Positions 43,510 to 52,640 are shown, counted from the first letter of the stretch. The stretch: DNA of 64,000 bases from Phycisphaerales bacterium (GCA_028279375.1 JANQNW010000016.1:186001-250000), one strand, 5' to 3'. Made by a program: numbers and translations. Notes: a model not told the origin generated them from the sequence alone.

Positions 43510-44805
43510 CTATGTCGCGCTCTCGCGCCATTCGCCGCCGACACACGTCGACTCGATTGCGCCAGCGCCGGCTCCGAAGATGAATGCGCCGAGTAGAGTC
43601 GACGGCGAAGCGCCCGCCATGCACGGAGCGTCAAGATCAACGGCGATCAGATCGGCCGCTTTGCCTGGCTTGATCTCGCCCGTGTTGAGCCCGAGTGAGC
43701 GAGCGCCGTTGATTGTGCCGATCTCCCAGAGCGCCGACGCGCAGTCGCCCTTGTCGTCTGTGATGACGCCTCGTACTTCTCCATCAAGGCGCTGGACGTA
43801 CTCCAGCCAGCGAAGTTCCTCCGTCATGCAGAGGCGTGCGTTGGAGTCTGTGCCAACACAGATCACGCCATCGGCGTCTCGAATCCCGGGAACATCGGCG
43901 ATTCCGTCTCCGAGATTCGCCTCCGTCAGCGGGCAGATGCACACGTTGCCGCCACACTCGAGATAGCGCTCCATCTCGGCGGGATCCGTGTGCGTGCAAT
44001 GAACAGCAGTGAATCGTTCGTCAATCTGGAGACGCTCGCAGATGAACGCCATCGGCGTCATTCCGTACGCCTCGACGCAGGATTCAATCTCCTGTCGCTG
44101 CTCTTCGAGGTGCGTATGAAAGACGAGCCCGCGTCTCACGGCTTCGGCGTGCAACGACACGAGATCGTCCGCGCTGACCGCCCTGACGCTGTGAGCGACG
44201 ACTCCGAGGCTCTGATTTGGACCGGATAGAAGCGCTGCCAGCGTATCGAGCTGTTTCCAGTAATCATCGACATTGTCGATTCTGAATCGACGTTGACCGC
44301 CGGCCAACTCCTTCCCGATCCCGCCCGCGCTGTACATCGTTTGGAGAAGGACAATTCTGATGCCGCTGTCGCGCGCCGCTGCGAGAATTGCCTCATCGAG
44401 ACGGAACCCGCCGCGATCGTGCTCGTGATGCAGATAGTGGAACTCACCCACGCTTGTAATGCCTGCGTCGCGCATCTCACTGAACGCCATGTGTGAGAGA
44501 TCGTATGCGCTGTCCGCATCCATCTCGGAGACAAGCTCGTACATCGCTTCGCGCCATGACCAGAAGCTCCCGGCCCCGGCCGGGAAGGACTCGCCCGATC
44601 CTCGCAATCCACGCTGAAAGGCATGGCTGTGCGCGTTGACCATGCCGGGCAGCAGGGCCTGATTCGGAAGCCTGCGGGTCGGTTCTCCGAGCGCCGGACC
44701 GACCTGGGCGATCTCGCCCTGCTCATCGATCTCAACTTGCGCGCGCTCCTGAAAACCCCCTCCGGTATACACGAGCGCAGCCTCGATGATCTGCCGCCTA
44801 CTCAT
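43510..44805 (-). CDS. hutF: Formimidoylglutamate deiminase
   Basis: Amidohydrolase of histidine degradation converting N-formimino-L-glutamate to N-formyl-glutamate. 431 aa. Seen: metal-binding NAHSHAFQRG, the HutF-specific FWSWREAMYEL, GEFHYLHH, FHTHLEEQ, AVHCTHTDP and VGTDSNARLCMTEELRWLE. It overlaps the argE stop by 8 nt. No other hut gene is present here, so a guanine-deaminase-like or other amidohydrolase role is a weaker alternative. Confidence 0.85.
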   Translation of the reverse strand: MSRRQIIEAALVYTGGGFQERAQVEIDEQGEIAQVGPALGEPTRRLPNQALLPGMVNAHSHAFQRGLRGSGESFPAGAGSFWSWREAMYELVSEMDADSAYDLSHMAFSEMRDAGITSVGEFHYLHHEHDRGGFRLDEAILAAARDSGIRIVLLQTMYSAGGIGKELAGGQRRFRIDNVDDYWKQLDTLAALLSGPNQSLGVVAHSVRAVSADDLVSLHAEAVRRGLVFHTHLEEQRQEIESCVEAYGMTPMAFICERLQIDERFTAVHCTHTDPAEMERYLECGGNVCICPLTEANLGDGIADVPGIRDADGVICVGTDSNARLCMTEELRWLEYVQRLDGEVRGVITDDKGDCASALWEIGTINGARSLGLNTGEIKPGKAADLIAVDLDAPCMAGASPSTLLGAFIFGAGAGAIESTCVGGEWRESAT

Positions 44806-45970
44806 GGCTCACATGCTCCCCGGTCACACTGGCGCATCGGCGGCTGATCAACGCATCGAGGATGTTCCCCGCACGCTCGATGTCCGAGATCGCGATGTGC
44901 TCGTCCGGCTTGTGCGCGACCTCGATCGATCCCGGTCCGAAGAGAACACAGTCGAAGCCCAGTTCCGAGAGAGGCCCCGCGTCACTCGCCAGCGCGAGAG
45001 CATGTGTCTCATCCTGACCCAATTCTCGGCAGAGATCGAGATAGAGCGCCGACCCCTCACTCGAAAGAAGCGGGGGATTGCAGCCGATCAACTCGACCTG
45101 AACGCCGTCGATAGCTTTCGACAGTCGCCCACGAACCTCCGACTCGAAAGACCGCCAGTCCATCCCGGGCAAGAGACGAATGCCAAGATCCAGCGTGCAC
45201 ATCTCCGGTACAACGTTGATCGCCTCACCACCGCTGATGACGGCCGGATTCAGCGTCGCGTGAGGAGTCTCCGGATAGAACACGCTTGTCTCGACACGCG
45301 CTCGCGAGAGCTCTGCTGACCACGCGTCGAGCGCCGCCATGGCTCTCCCCATGTCAGAGATGGCGTTCTTCCCTCGATGTGGATACCCACTATGGGCGGC
45401 GACTCCGTGAGTGATGATCCTGACCTTCAGATGACCCATGTGCATGCGGACCGCGCGAAGTCTAGTGGGCTCGCCGACAATGACGGTGCGAGGCAGTGTC
45501 ACGCCGTCAGGCCAGTTGCTGGTCAGCCGCTGAGCGCCGATCGAACCGAATTCCTCGTCGTACGTCAGGAGGAGCGCGAGTTGGGCGTCAAGGACCGCTT
45601 CACTCGCTGCTCGAAACCGATTCATCGCGAGGGCCACAAATGCCTTCATGTCCGCCGAGCCCCGACCATAAAGCAGGCCGCCGGCCTCGCGAAGCTGGAA
45701 CGGCCGACCGGTCCAGCCTGGCTCTGCCGCAGGGACGACGTCCATGTGACCCGAGAGTGTGAGCCCTCGGGACGCGGAAGCCTCGGGACCAGTCCTGAGG
45801 AGCAAATTGGCCGAGGCGCCGTCTTCAGACTCGACACGGGTCAGATCAACGTCGGCCCCGTCGAGATAGTCACAGACGAAGGACGCAATCTCGCTCGTCC
45901 CTGTTCCGGAAACACTCTGGAACTCGACGAGTCGCGCGAGAAGATCGAGATCGCTGAGCGGTTTCAACAC
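44798..45970 (-). CDS. argE: Acetylornithine deacetylase
   Basis: M20 metallopeptidase-fold enzyme releasing acetate from N-acetylornithine in arginine synthesis. 390 aa. Seen: LSGHMDVVPA (first metal His/Asp), GRGSADMKAF (bridging Asp), TYDEEFGSIGA (Glu-Glu catalytic/metal pair), GHLKVRI and a dimerisation domain, with a late LFGPGSIEVAHKPDEH His. Start is GTG 45970; an ATTCTA (TAGAAT on the minus strand) -10-like box lies 9 nt upstream. Related M20 deacylases cannot be excluded. Confidence 0.85.
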   Translation of the reverse strand: MLKPLSDLDLLARLVEFQSVSGTGTSEIASFVCDYLDGADVDLTRVESEDGASANLLLRTGPEASASRGLTLSGHMDVVPAAEPGWTGRPFQLREAGGLLYGRGSADMKAFVALAMNRFRAASEAVLDAQLALLLTYDEEFGSIGAQRLTSNWPDGVTLPRTVIVGEPTRLRAVRMHMGHLKVRIITHGVAAHSGYPHRGKNAISDMGRAMAALDAWSAELSRARVETSVFYPETPHATLNPAVISGGEAINVVPEMCTLDLGIRLLPGMDWRSFESEVRGRLSKAIDGVQVELIGCNPPLLSSEGSALYLDLCRELGQDETHALALASDAGPLSELGFDCVLFGPGSIEVAHKPDEHIAISDIERAGNILDALISRRCASVTGEHVSHE

Positions 45971-46031
45971 GGCCCGTCTATTCTATCGCTCTCTCTGATA
46001 CGCGCTTCTGCATGAGTACACGGGAACGACG

Positions 46032-47234
46032 ATGACAACGCACACCGCCGTCGCCGATCGATTGTCGCCCTTTGGGACGACAATCTTCTCCGAGATGACG
46101 CGTCTCGCGATCGAGCACGACGCGATCAACCTGTCTCAGGGATTTCCCGATTTCGACGGTCCGGACTTCATCAAGCAGGCCGCGATCAAGGCGATGGGCG
46201 ACGGTGAGAATCAGTACGCCCGCAGCTTCGGCGTTCCTGCGCTAACCAGGGCGCTTTCAGACCACTGGTCACGAGAAACCGGCTTCGAGATCGACGATAC
46301 GTTGTCTGTGACCGTCACCAGCGGTTGCACCGAAGCGATCGCGGCGACCACGCTCGGGATCCTGAATCCCGGGGACGAGGTCGTCGTCTTCCAACCTTAC
46401 TACGACTCCTATCGCGCATGCCTGTCGATGGCAGGCGCCATTCCGAGATTCGTCACGCTCCATCCACCGGCGAACTCCGCCGAGACGTGCGTCGAGTCCC
46501 CTTTCAGTTTTGACGAGTCAGAACTCCGCGCTGCATTCACTAATCGCACGCGCGCGATCCTGCTCAACACGCCTCACAATCCGACAGGCAAAGTCTTCTC
46601 GCGAGAAGAACTCGAGTTGATCGCCGCGCTGTGCCTGTCGCACGATGCAATTGCGATCACCGACGAGGTCTACGAGCACCTGGTGTACGAGCCCGAGACC
46701 AGTCCGCATGTGCGCCTCGCCACGATCGACGGCATGCAGGACCGGACGGTGACGCTCTCGAGCCTGGGCAAGTCCTTCAGTCTGACAGGCTGGAAGATCG
46801 GTTGGGCGATCGCGCCGCCTCACCTGACAGCGGCTGTTCGCTCCGCGCATCAATTCCTGACGTTCGCCACTTCGACGCCATTCCAGCATGCCGCGGCCGT
46901 CGCGATTCGCCAGGGTGATGACTACATACGCTCCCTCGTTGCGGATTATCGCCGGCGACGCGATCTACTCGCCGACGGCCTCGCCGAGATCGGGTTTAAG
47001 GTGTTCAAGCCGGCGGGTTCCTATTTCATTCTCGCCGATCACACGTCGTTCGGCTCAGCGGATGATGTTGGATTCTGTCGACGCCTCATCGAGGATCAGA
47101 AGGTCGCGGGGATCCCACCGAGCGCTTTCTATGAAGATCCCTCGCTCGGATCGTCCCTCGTACGATTCGCATTCTGCAAGCGCGATGACACCTTGCGCGC
47201 GGCGCTCGAGCGTATGCGGTCGCTCCGCTCGTAG
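46032..47234 (+). CDS. Class I/II aminotransferase (kynurenine/methionine-type)
   Basis: 400 aa PLP enzyme, fold type I. Seen: INLSQGFPDFDGP near the N-terminus (substrate-binding region of the KAT/YbdL group), TSGCTEAIAAT, NTPHNPTGKVF, ITDEVYEHLVYE, and the PLP Lys in SLGKSFSLTGWKIGW. This wording is that of glutamine/kynurenine transaminases and methionine aminotransferases rather than aspartate aminotransferases. GGGAACGA ribosome-binding site. Divergent from argE-hutF, with only 61 nt between, so both are probably read from this spacer. Confidence 0.87.
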   Translation: MTTHTAVADRLSPFGTTIFSEMTRLAIEHDAINLSQGFPDFDGPDFIKQAAIKAMGDGENQYARSFGVPALTRALSDHWSRETGFEIDDTLSVTVTSGCTEAIAATTLGILNPGDEVVVFQPYYDSYRACLSMAGAIPRFVTLHPPANSAETCVESPFSFDESELRAAFTNRTRAILLNTPHNPTGKVFSREELELIAALCLSHDAIAITDEVYEHLVYEPETSPHVRLATIDGMQDRTVTLSSLGKSFSLTGWKIGWAIAPPHLTAAVRSAHQFLTFATSTPFQHAAAVAIRQGDDYIRSLVADYRRRRDLLADGLAEIGFKVFKPAGSYFILADHTSFGSADDVGFCRRLIEDQKVAGIPPSAFYEDPSLGSSLVRFAFCKRDDTLRAALERMRSLRS

Positions 47235-47240
47235 ACGCTC

Positions 47241-48038
47241 TCAGGCGCTGGCGTTCGAGCAGTACTTCTTGCAGATGGAGTCCTGAGCGCAGAGCGCGCC
47301 GCGCGCCTTGCAGGCCTGGCGTCCGTGCCAGATGAGCAGGTGGCTCATCAGCGTCCATGACGGCCTCGGGAAGAGCGCCATGAGCCGGCGTTCGATCTGT
47401 TGAACGTTGGCGCCCTCGTCGACGAGTCCAAATCGCTTGCTGAGCCGTTGAACGTGCGTATCCACGACGAATCCGACGTTGATCTCGAACGCGTTGCCCA
47501 GAACGACATTCGCGGTCTTGCGGGCCACGCCCCTGAGGCTGAGGAGGTCGTCCATATTCGTCGGCACCTCACCGCCGAACTTCTCGCAGATGTCATTCAT
47601 GGATGACCAGACCGCCAGCGCCTTGTTCCTGAAGAACCCGAGAGTCCTGACGAAGGGTTCGAGCTCCTCGGGTGAGACCTCGACGTAGTCGGCAGGCTTC
47701 GGAAATCGACCGAAGAGCTCGGGTGTCGCCTTGTTGACCGCGACATCGGTGCACTGAGCGCTGAGAATCGTCGCAATCAGCAGTTCGTGCGGGGCTGAGT
47801 AGTCAAGTTCGCAGTGTGCATCCGGGTAGCGTCGCTTCAGCGCCGCGAGAATCGACTTCGCTCGCTTGCGCTCTTCCTCGGAAACCTGCGGAAGCTCAAA
47901 GGGAACGCCAGGCATCGACGTGCCCGGAGTAGATCGAGTCGTGGCGCCGTTCTTGCGGGTCGATTTCTTCGAGACCTTCCGCCGCGGAGACTTCTTCCTG
48001 ACGGCTGCCTTCTTGCGGGATCCGGTCTTTTTGCTCAT
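47241..48038 (-). CDS. nth: Endonuclease III (DNA glycosylase/AP lyase)
   Basis: 265 aa base-excision-repair enzyme for oxidised pyrimidines. Helix-hairpin-helix with catalytic Lys174 (LRGVARKTANVVL) and catalytic Asp193 (VVDTHVQRLS). The C-terminal [4Fe-4S] loop has four cysteines (243, 250, 256, 260), but spaced C-x6-C-x5-C-x3-C instead of the usual C-x6-C-x2-C-x5-C. A 45-residue Lys/Arg-rich N-terminal extension could increase DNA binding. ATG overlaps the membrane-protein stop. Confidence 0.92.
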   Translation of the reverse strand: MSKKTGSRKKAAVRKKSPRRKVSKKSTRKNGATTRSTPGTSMPGVPFELPQVSEEERKRAKSILAALKRRYPDAHCELDYSAPHELLIATILSAQCTDVAVNKATPELFGRFPKPADYVEVSPEELEPFVRTLGFFRNKALAVWSSMNDICEKFGGEVPTNMDDLLSLRGVARKTANVVLGNAFEINVGFVVDTHVQRLSKRFGLVDEGANVQQIERRLMALFPRPSWTLMSHLLIWHGRQACKARGALCAQDSICKKYCSNASA

Positions 48039-48691
48039 CGCATTCCCCGGGCGAGCATAGGCTCCTCCGGGCGGCTGTCGCTTGGTGGCGCCGATCCGCG
48101 GGTGGGCCGACTGTCATCAGGTCCCGGATTTCGCTGGTCGCTGAGAACATTCGTGACGCCGAGCGTCATCGCCAGCAATACCAGAAGCGCGTTGATCCTC
48201 AATGCTGCCGAAGCCTTCGGGTGCAGGGCGTCGAAAGTCGCCTTATGCGTCGCGGCCTGTTCGAGATCGCCAGTCCTGGCCGCATTCCAATAGCTGTTCA
48301 GCGAATCGTTCATCGCGGGCGTGAGCGCCACCATGTAGTAGCCGAGAGAAGCCATAAGGATTGTCATGAGCAGCAGGCGCAAGCCGCGCACCGCCGCTCC
48401 GGGACCCGTGCGACGCTTTACGAATACGAGAATGAAACTCACGATCGCAAGCATCGCGCTCACGAACTGGATCACGTCGCAGATGAAGAACGCGGGGAAC
48501 ATCACCTTCCCGGCGGCGATCGACCAGTTGTCCTCTGGCACGGCGCTGAAGTCCGGCAGCGAAGGCTGAAGCTCCTTCATCTCCGGGAATGCGATCGCCG
48601 CGGTGGCGCCGACCATGACCAGAGCGCCGAACCAGACGCCCAGCGCGCACAAGTGGATGGCCTCCCCGAGTGCGCCCGGCGACCGATTCAC
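48035..48691 (-). CDS. Four-helix membrane protein of unknown function
   Basis: 218 aa from GTG 48691, which overlaps the moaE stop (GTGA). About four membrane helices: LCALGVWFGALVMVGATAAIAF, MFPAFFICDVIQFVSAMLAIVSFILVF (cut by a bend), LLLMTILMASLGYYMVAL and INALLVLLAMTLGVTNVL. Resembles the small DUF4149-like helical membrane proteins in layout, with an ALHPKAS segment before the last helix. The C-terminal 30 residues are Pro/Ser/Arg-rich and cytoplasmic. Between moaE and nth, with overlaps at both sides; function not known. Confidence 0.75.
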   Translation of the reverse strand: MNRSPGALGEAIHLCALGVWFGALVMVGATAAIAFPEMKELQPSLPDFSAVPEDNWSIAAGKVMFPAFFICDVIQFVSAMLAIVSFILVFVKRRTGPGAAVRGLRLLLMTILMASLGYYMVALTPAMNDSLNSYWNAARTGDLEQAATHKATFDALHPKASAALRINALLVLLAMTLGVTNVLSDQRNPGPDDSRPTRGSAPPSDSRPEEPMLARGMR

Positions 48692-49173
48692 GATGACTGT
48701 CTCTTCCGATCGAGCAGGGGAGTCTGCACGACCTGACCTTCCTGCCAGACCTCGCGCGCATCCTCCCAGACCTCGCGCTTCCAGATCGGCGCCAGTCCTT
48801 TCAGGCGATTCATGATGTCCTGGCACGCGCCGAATGCGCCGGGGCGATGGGGGCTCATTGCGCGAACGAGAACCGACGCTTCACCGATCCCGACACGCCC
48901 AAGGCTGTGGCGAAGGCCGATGAACTGACACTCATACCGCATACCGGCCTCGAGGGCGATCTGACCGAGCACCTTCGGCGCCATGTCCTCGTACGCCTCG
49001 TAGTGAAGGGCGACAAGACGACCGTGGGACTCGTGAGTCTCCAGGCGCGTGCGACCGATGAACAGCGCCTCGGCGCCGCATTCAGCAAGCTGCACCGGCG
49101 CTTGCGCATCATCTGGCTGAACGGGGCCTTGGACCATCGACAGGTCGATGATCGGTTGTCCTTCCATGGCCAT
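48688..49173 (-). CDS. moaE: Molybdopterin synthase catalytic subunit
   Basis: 161 aa. Large subunit that, with MoaD, inserts dithiolene sulfur into precursor Z to form molybdopterin. Seen: ALFIGRTR, LHYEAYEDMA, RHSLGRVGIGEASVLV, SPHRPGAFGACQ and the catalytic Lys region LKGLAPIWKREVW. No moaD lies next to it. TAGGAT sits six bases before the ATG; part of it (AGGA) could instead be a ribosome-binding site. Confidence 0.92.
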   Translation of the reverse strand: MAMEGQPIIDLSMVQGPVQPDDAQAPVQLAECGAEALFIGRTRLETHESHGRLVALHYEAYEDMAPKVLGQIALEAGMRYECQFIGLRHSLGRVGIGEASVLVRAMSPHRPGAFGACQDIMNRLKGLAPIWKREVWEDAREVWQEGQVVQTPLLDRKRQSS

Positions 49174-49270
49174 GGGCTCATCCTACCGGCGTCCGCCGCG
49201 TCTCGCAGTCCTCGGCTAGTCTGGGGGCACGGACGCTCATGCGCATGTTCGTCCCAGGAGCTTATTCGAG

Positions 49271-50011
49271 TTGACAGGACATACCTCGTCGCAGTTGTCT
49301 CTCGCGCTCTCTGGGCTGGAGCCCCAGACGGATGTGCGCGCGCAACTCTCTGCGACCTCTGCGCTTGGGTTCCGCGCCGTGCAGCTGGACGTGACGCATC
49401 CGCAATGTCGTCCTCGCTCCTTGGACCGCAGTGCTCGTCGCGACGTCGCCGCCGCATTGCGGCGATATGAGCTCCTCCTGTCGGGGGTCGATCTGCTGAT
49501 ACCGCAGCGCCATTTCGTCGAGGTGACGCACCTTGATCGTGCGCTGGCGGCGGCGCGCAACGCGATGGAGTTCGCGCGCGAGATCGCCGACCTCGTCGGC
49601 GGGGACCCGGTCGTGACCTCTCGCCTTGATCTCGAATCGCCTCCGGGAGTTCTTCAGACTCTCAATGACGCCGCTATCAGCGAAGGGGCGACCTTCGCCG
49701 CGTTGGTCTGGCCGGTGCCTGAGTCGACACCCGAAGGTCCCGGCTTCCGGCTGGCGTTCGATCCGGCGACTGTCATTGCAAAGGGCGACGATCCGATCGA
49801 TGCGCTCATGGTCGCTGGAGACGCTGTTCGCAGCTATCGACTCTCGGACTGGAGACCGGAAGGTCGGGTTTATCCCGGCGCCGGAAATCTGGACCTGGAT
49901 GCCTACCGGGCGATCGCGCAAACCCGTGGTGACTCCGGGACGTTCATTCTCGATCCGGCGGGCCTGGCGGATCAAGGCGCAACCATCGCCCAGTTTGTTT
50001 CGCGATGGTGA
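49271..50011 (+). CDS. Sugar-phosphate isomerase/epimerase-like TIM-barrel protein
   Basis: 246 aa, probable AP-endonuclease-2/xylose-isomerase-like barrel. Seen: an SLALSGLEPQTDVRAQLSATSALGFRAVQLDVTHP start with alternating strands and helices, DLLIPQRHFVEVTHLDRAL, and a late LDAYRAIAQTRGDSGTFILDP. The usual metal ligands (Glu, His, Asp, Glu at strand ends) are mostly not evident, so it may be a non-catalytic or divergent member. Start is TTG 49271 behind an AGGAG. Divergent from the moaE operon. Confidence 0.65.
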   Translation: MTGHTSSQLSLALSGLEPQTDVRAQLSATSALGFRAVQLDVTHPQCRPRSLDRSARRDVAAALRRYELLLSGVDLLIPQRHFVEVTHLDRALAAARNAMEFAREIADLVGGDPVVTSRLDLESPPGVLQTLNDAAISEGATFAALVWPVPESTPEGPGFRLAFDPATVIAKGDDPIDALMVAGDAVRSYRLSDWRPEGRVYPGAGNLDLDAYRAIAQTRGDSGTFILDPAGLADQGATIAQFVSRW

Positions 50012-50039
50012 TCGATGTAGCGCTGGGGCGGCGCGCGGA

Positions 50040-50846
50040 TTATTCGATCGGCACACTCGCGACGATCGTGTCCGGGCCGAGCCGCAGGCGGGCCTGATCC
50101 GCGTCGTTACGAGTGCGGAATGTCCCGACCTGGACGATGTAGACGCGCTGACCTGTCGAGGCGACATCCTCTGTGATGAACGGATCTCCGAGCCCGAGTC
50201 GGCGCGCGATCCGCGACGTGCTCATGACGGCGCGCTCCGCATTTGCAAGGGTTGAATAGGCGCCGAGCTGCACCGTGTACTCCGCACGTGCGAGACGCTC
50301 GTCGAGGGCCTTCCAGACTGACTCATCCGTAGCGGCGGTCCGAGCCAGGTTGTATTGGATTCTCGCGGCTTCCGGTCGCCCCAGCAGCGCGAAGCAGTCG
50401 CCCGCGTGCAGCCCCGCCCGCGCGGCCTCATTGCCTTCGAGGCGTGTCGCCGCGAGGCTCAGATGCGAAGCGGCCTTGTCGTATTGCTTTCGGTCTTTCT
50501 CGATGAGCCCCAGAGCCGCAGCCGCCCGACCGGAGATCTCAGGGTCCTGATTCTGCACCAGCGGCGTCAGCCACATTTCGGCGTCCTTGTAATGACCCAT
50601 CGCGTGCGCAGAGAGCCCGGCGATCAGCGACGGCTGGTCGACGGAACGCGCGCTCTGGTCGCTCGCAGCGGCCTGGGCGGAGCGATACGCGGTCGCGTAG
50701 TGGCCTGATTCGTAGAGGCCCACATAGTCAGGGCTCTCTGACTGGAGCGCCGATGACGAGGCGCATCCACACACAGTCGCCATCGCGAGAAGTGGTATCG
50801 ACAGTTGGGCGGCCATGGAACGACGGATCCGATCGCTGGTTTTCAT
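50040..50846 (-). CDS. Lipoprotein with TPR-like repeats and SPOR domain
   Basis: 268 aa exported protein. Signal region LLAMATVCGCASS with a plausible lipobox (VCGC). Helical tetratricopeptide-like repeats follow (about 45-185: HYATAYRSAQAAAS, HYKDAEMWLTPLV, QYDKAASHLSLAATRL), then a C-terminal SPOR domain (about 190-268: YTVQLGAYSTLANAERAV, YIVQVGTFRTRNDADQARLRL) which binds denuded septal peptidoglycan. Probably an envelope or division-site protein. AGGAG ribosome-binding site. Confidence 0.82.
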   Translation of the reverse strand: MKTSDRIRRSMAAQLSIPLLAMATVCGCASSSALQSESPDYVGLYESGHYATAYRSAQAAASDQSARSVDQPSLIAGLSAHAMGHYKDAEMWLTPLVQNQDPEISGRAAAALGLIEKDRKQYDKAASHLSLAATRLEGNEAARAGLHAGDCFALLGRPEAARIQYNLARTAATDESVWKALDERLARAEYTVQLGAYSTLANAERAVMSTSRIARRLGLGDPFITEDVASTGQRVYIVQVGTFRTRNDADQARLRLGPDTIVASVPIE

Positions 50847-50987
50847 GCTTCACTCCTCGTCAGCGGGGCGGCCCCTCCGGCGCCCTTCATGTACCTTATC
50901 GACCGCCGGAGTGCGGTGTCTGCAGCCGTGCGCCGGGTCCGGGAATCCACCGCACACGCGCACAGCGTCCAGAGATGAGAGGCGACA

Positions 50988-52502
50988 TTGAGCGTTCACT
51001 GGCCGGTACTCAGGAAGTTGATTCGGCGTCCGCTTCGCACGGTGATCGTGGACGACCAGAGATCATGGCGCGGTGTTGAACTGCTTATCGGCGCGATGCA
51101 TATCGCCGCAGAACTCGATCGCCGAGGCGTCTCGAAGCACGTGGCCTACATGCTGCCGTCAAGCGGCGCCTCGGCGATGTGCGCCCTTGGCGCCTGGATC
51201 TCCGGCCGCGTGTGCGTCCCACTGAACTTCCTCCTGAAGCCCGAGGAACTGCAGTACGTGGTTGACGACTGTGAGGCGTCGCATCTGCTCACAGATCCGC
51301 GTCTGATCGACGCCATCGGGACCTCCCCGGAGCGCATCGAGACGCTCATGGTCGCTGATCTGAACTTCAGGGGCATGCCGGAGCCGCGCTGGCCGGCCAG
51401 AGCGAGCGACGACGATCTCGCCGTGCTGCTCTACACTTCGGGAACGAGCGGACGCCCGAAGGGCGTCATGCTCACGCATGGAAACCTCAGCGCCAACGTC
51501 TCACAGATCCTCCGTTGGGTGGACCTCGGCGACGACGATGTCGTGCTCGGTGTTCTGCCGCAATTCCACTCGTTCGGATTGACCGTACTGACGCTCGTTC
51601 CCCTGACCGCGGGCTTCAAGGTCGTCTACTCGGCGCGCTTCGTGCCAAACCGGATCGTCAAGCTCTTCCACGAGCACAGGCCGACGCTCTTCCTCGCGCT
51701 TCCGACCATGTACAACGCGCTGATGAGCGTGCGGAGCGCCGAGCCCGATGACTTCGCGAGCCTGAGATACGCCGTCTCCGGCGGCGAACCCTTGCCCGAC
51801 GCCGTCTATGAGAGATTTCTGGATCGGTTCGGCGTCTCCATAAGCGAGGGGTACGGACTGACGGAAACCGGGCCAGCGACGAACTGGTGCCGCCCGCAGG
51901 AGTTCAAGCGCCATTGCGTGGGACGTCCGTTGCCCGAGGTCGAGCAGGTGATCGTCGATGTCGAGAGCGGGAGACATCTCGGACGGCGTCAGGAAGGCGA
52001 GATCAGAATGAAGGGGCCCAATGTCATGCCGGGCTACTTCAAACTCCCGGACGAGAGCGCGAGGGCCTTCGACGAGAACGGCTACTTCCGTTCCGGCGAC
52101 ATCGGCATGCATGACGAGGACGGTCAGCTTTCGATCACCGGACGCATCAAGGAGATGATGATCATCGGTGGTGAGAACGTCTTCCCGCGCGAGATCGAGG
52201 AAGTCCTAAATCGTCACCCGTCGGTGAAAGCGAGTGGCGTCGTCGGAGTGACAGACCACATGCGCGGTGAAATTCCCGTGGCGTTTGTCGAGCTCACTGA
52301 GGACGCAAGCTTCGACGAGAAGGAACTGAAGTCCTGGTGCCGTCAGAATCTCGCCGGATACAAGACGCCGAAGAGCATCGTCTGTCTGGACGAACTGCCG
52401 AGGAATCCCACAGGCAAGATCCTCCGGAGAGAACTCTCGGAGAGGGCGAAGAGCGCGGCGGTCACGGAATCCCGATCCGGCGTCGACGCTTCGAGCGCAT
52501 GA
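50988..52502 (+). CDS. AMP-dependent acyl-CoA/acyl-ACP synthetase
   Basis: 504 aa adenylate-forming enzyme that activates a carboxylic acid, probably a fatty acid. Seen: P-loop-like LLYTSGTSGRPKGVMLTH (A3), LPQFHSFGLTV, GYGLTETGPATNW (A5), FRSGDIGMHDEDGQLSITGR (A7/A8), MIIGGENVFPREIEE and the catalytic Lys in NPTGKILRREL (A10). Start TTG 50988. Its stop runs into the palindromic terminator shared with tRNA-Leu. The substrate chain length cannot be read from the sequence. Confidence 0.88.
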   Translation: MSVHWPVLRKLIRRPLRTVIVDDQRSWRGVELLIGAMHIAAELDRRGVSKHVAYMLPSSGASAMCALGAWISGRVCVPLNFLLKPEELQYVVDDCEASHLLTDPRLIDAIGTSPERIETLMVADLNFRGMPEPRWPARASDDDLAVLLYTSGTSGRPKGVMLTHGNLSANVSQILRWVDLGDDDVVLGVLPQFHSFGLTVLTLVPLTAGFKVVYSARFVPNRIVKLFHEHRPTLFLALPTMYNALMSVRSAEPDDFASLRYAVSGGEPLPDAVYERFLDRFGVSISEGYGLTETGPATNWCRPQEFKRHCVGRPLPEVEQVIVDVESGRHLGRRQEGEIRMKGPNVMPGYFKLPDESARAFDENGYFRSGDIGMHDEDGQLSITGRIKEMMIIGGENVFPREIEEVLNRHPSVKASGVVGVTDHMRGEIPVAFVELTEDASFDEKELKSWCRQNLAGYKTPKSIVCLDELPRNPTGKILRRELSERAKSAAVTESRSGVDASSA

Positions 52503-52529
52503 AAAAGCCGCTCGCGATCGCGAGCGGCT
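52502..52529 (-). terminator. Terminator of tRNA-Leu on a 24-bp palindrome
   Basis: Perfect inverted repeat at 52506-52529 (12 bp each side). On the minus strand it is followed by TTTTT, so it ends the tRNA-Leu transcript. On the plus strand it lies immediately after the synthetase stop but lacks a T-run. Confidence 0.85.
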
Positions 52530-52543
52530 CGGCAGTTCCTGAA

Positions 52544-52627
52544 TGCCCAGGAGAGGGCTCGAACCTCCACCCCGTTTCCGGGACTACCACCTCAAGGTAG
52601 CGCGTCTGCCAATTCCGCCACCTGGGC
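52544..52627 (-). tRNA. tRNA-Leu (anticodon GAG)
   Basis: 84-nt class II tRNA read on the minus strand. Acceptor GCCCAGG / CCTGGGC, anticodon arm CTACC-TTGAGGT-GGTAG giving GAG, a long variable arm (GTCCCGGAAACGGGGT region), T-loop TTCGAGC, discriminator A; CCA not encoded. Confidence 0.96.
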
Positions 52628-52640
52628 CAGTGAGGTCGGG

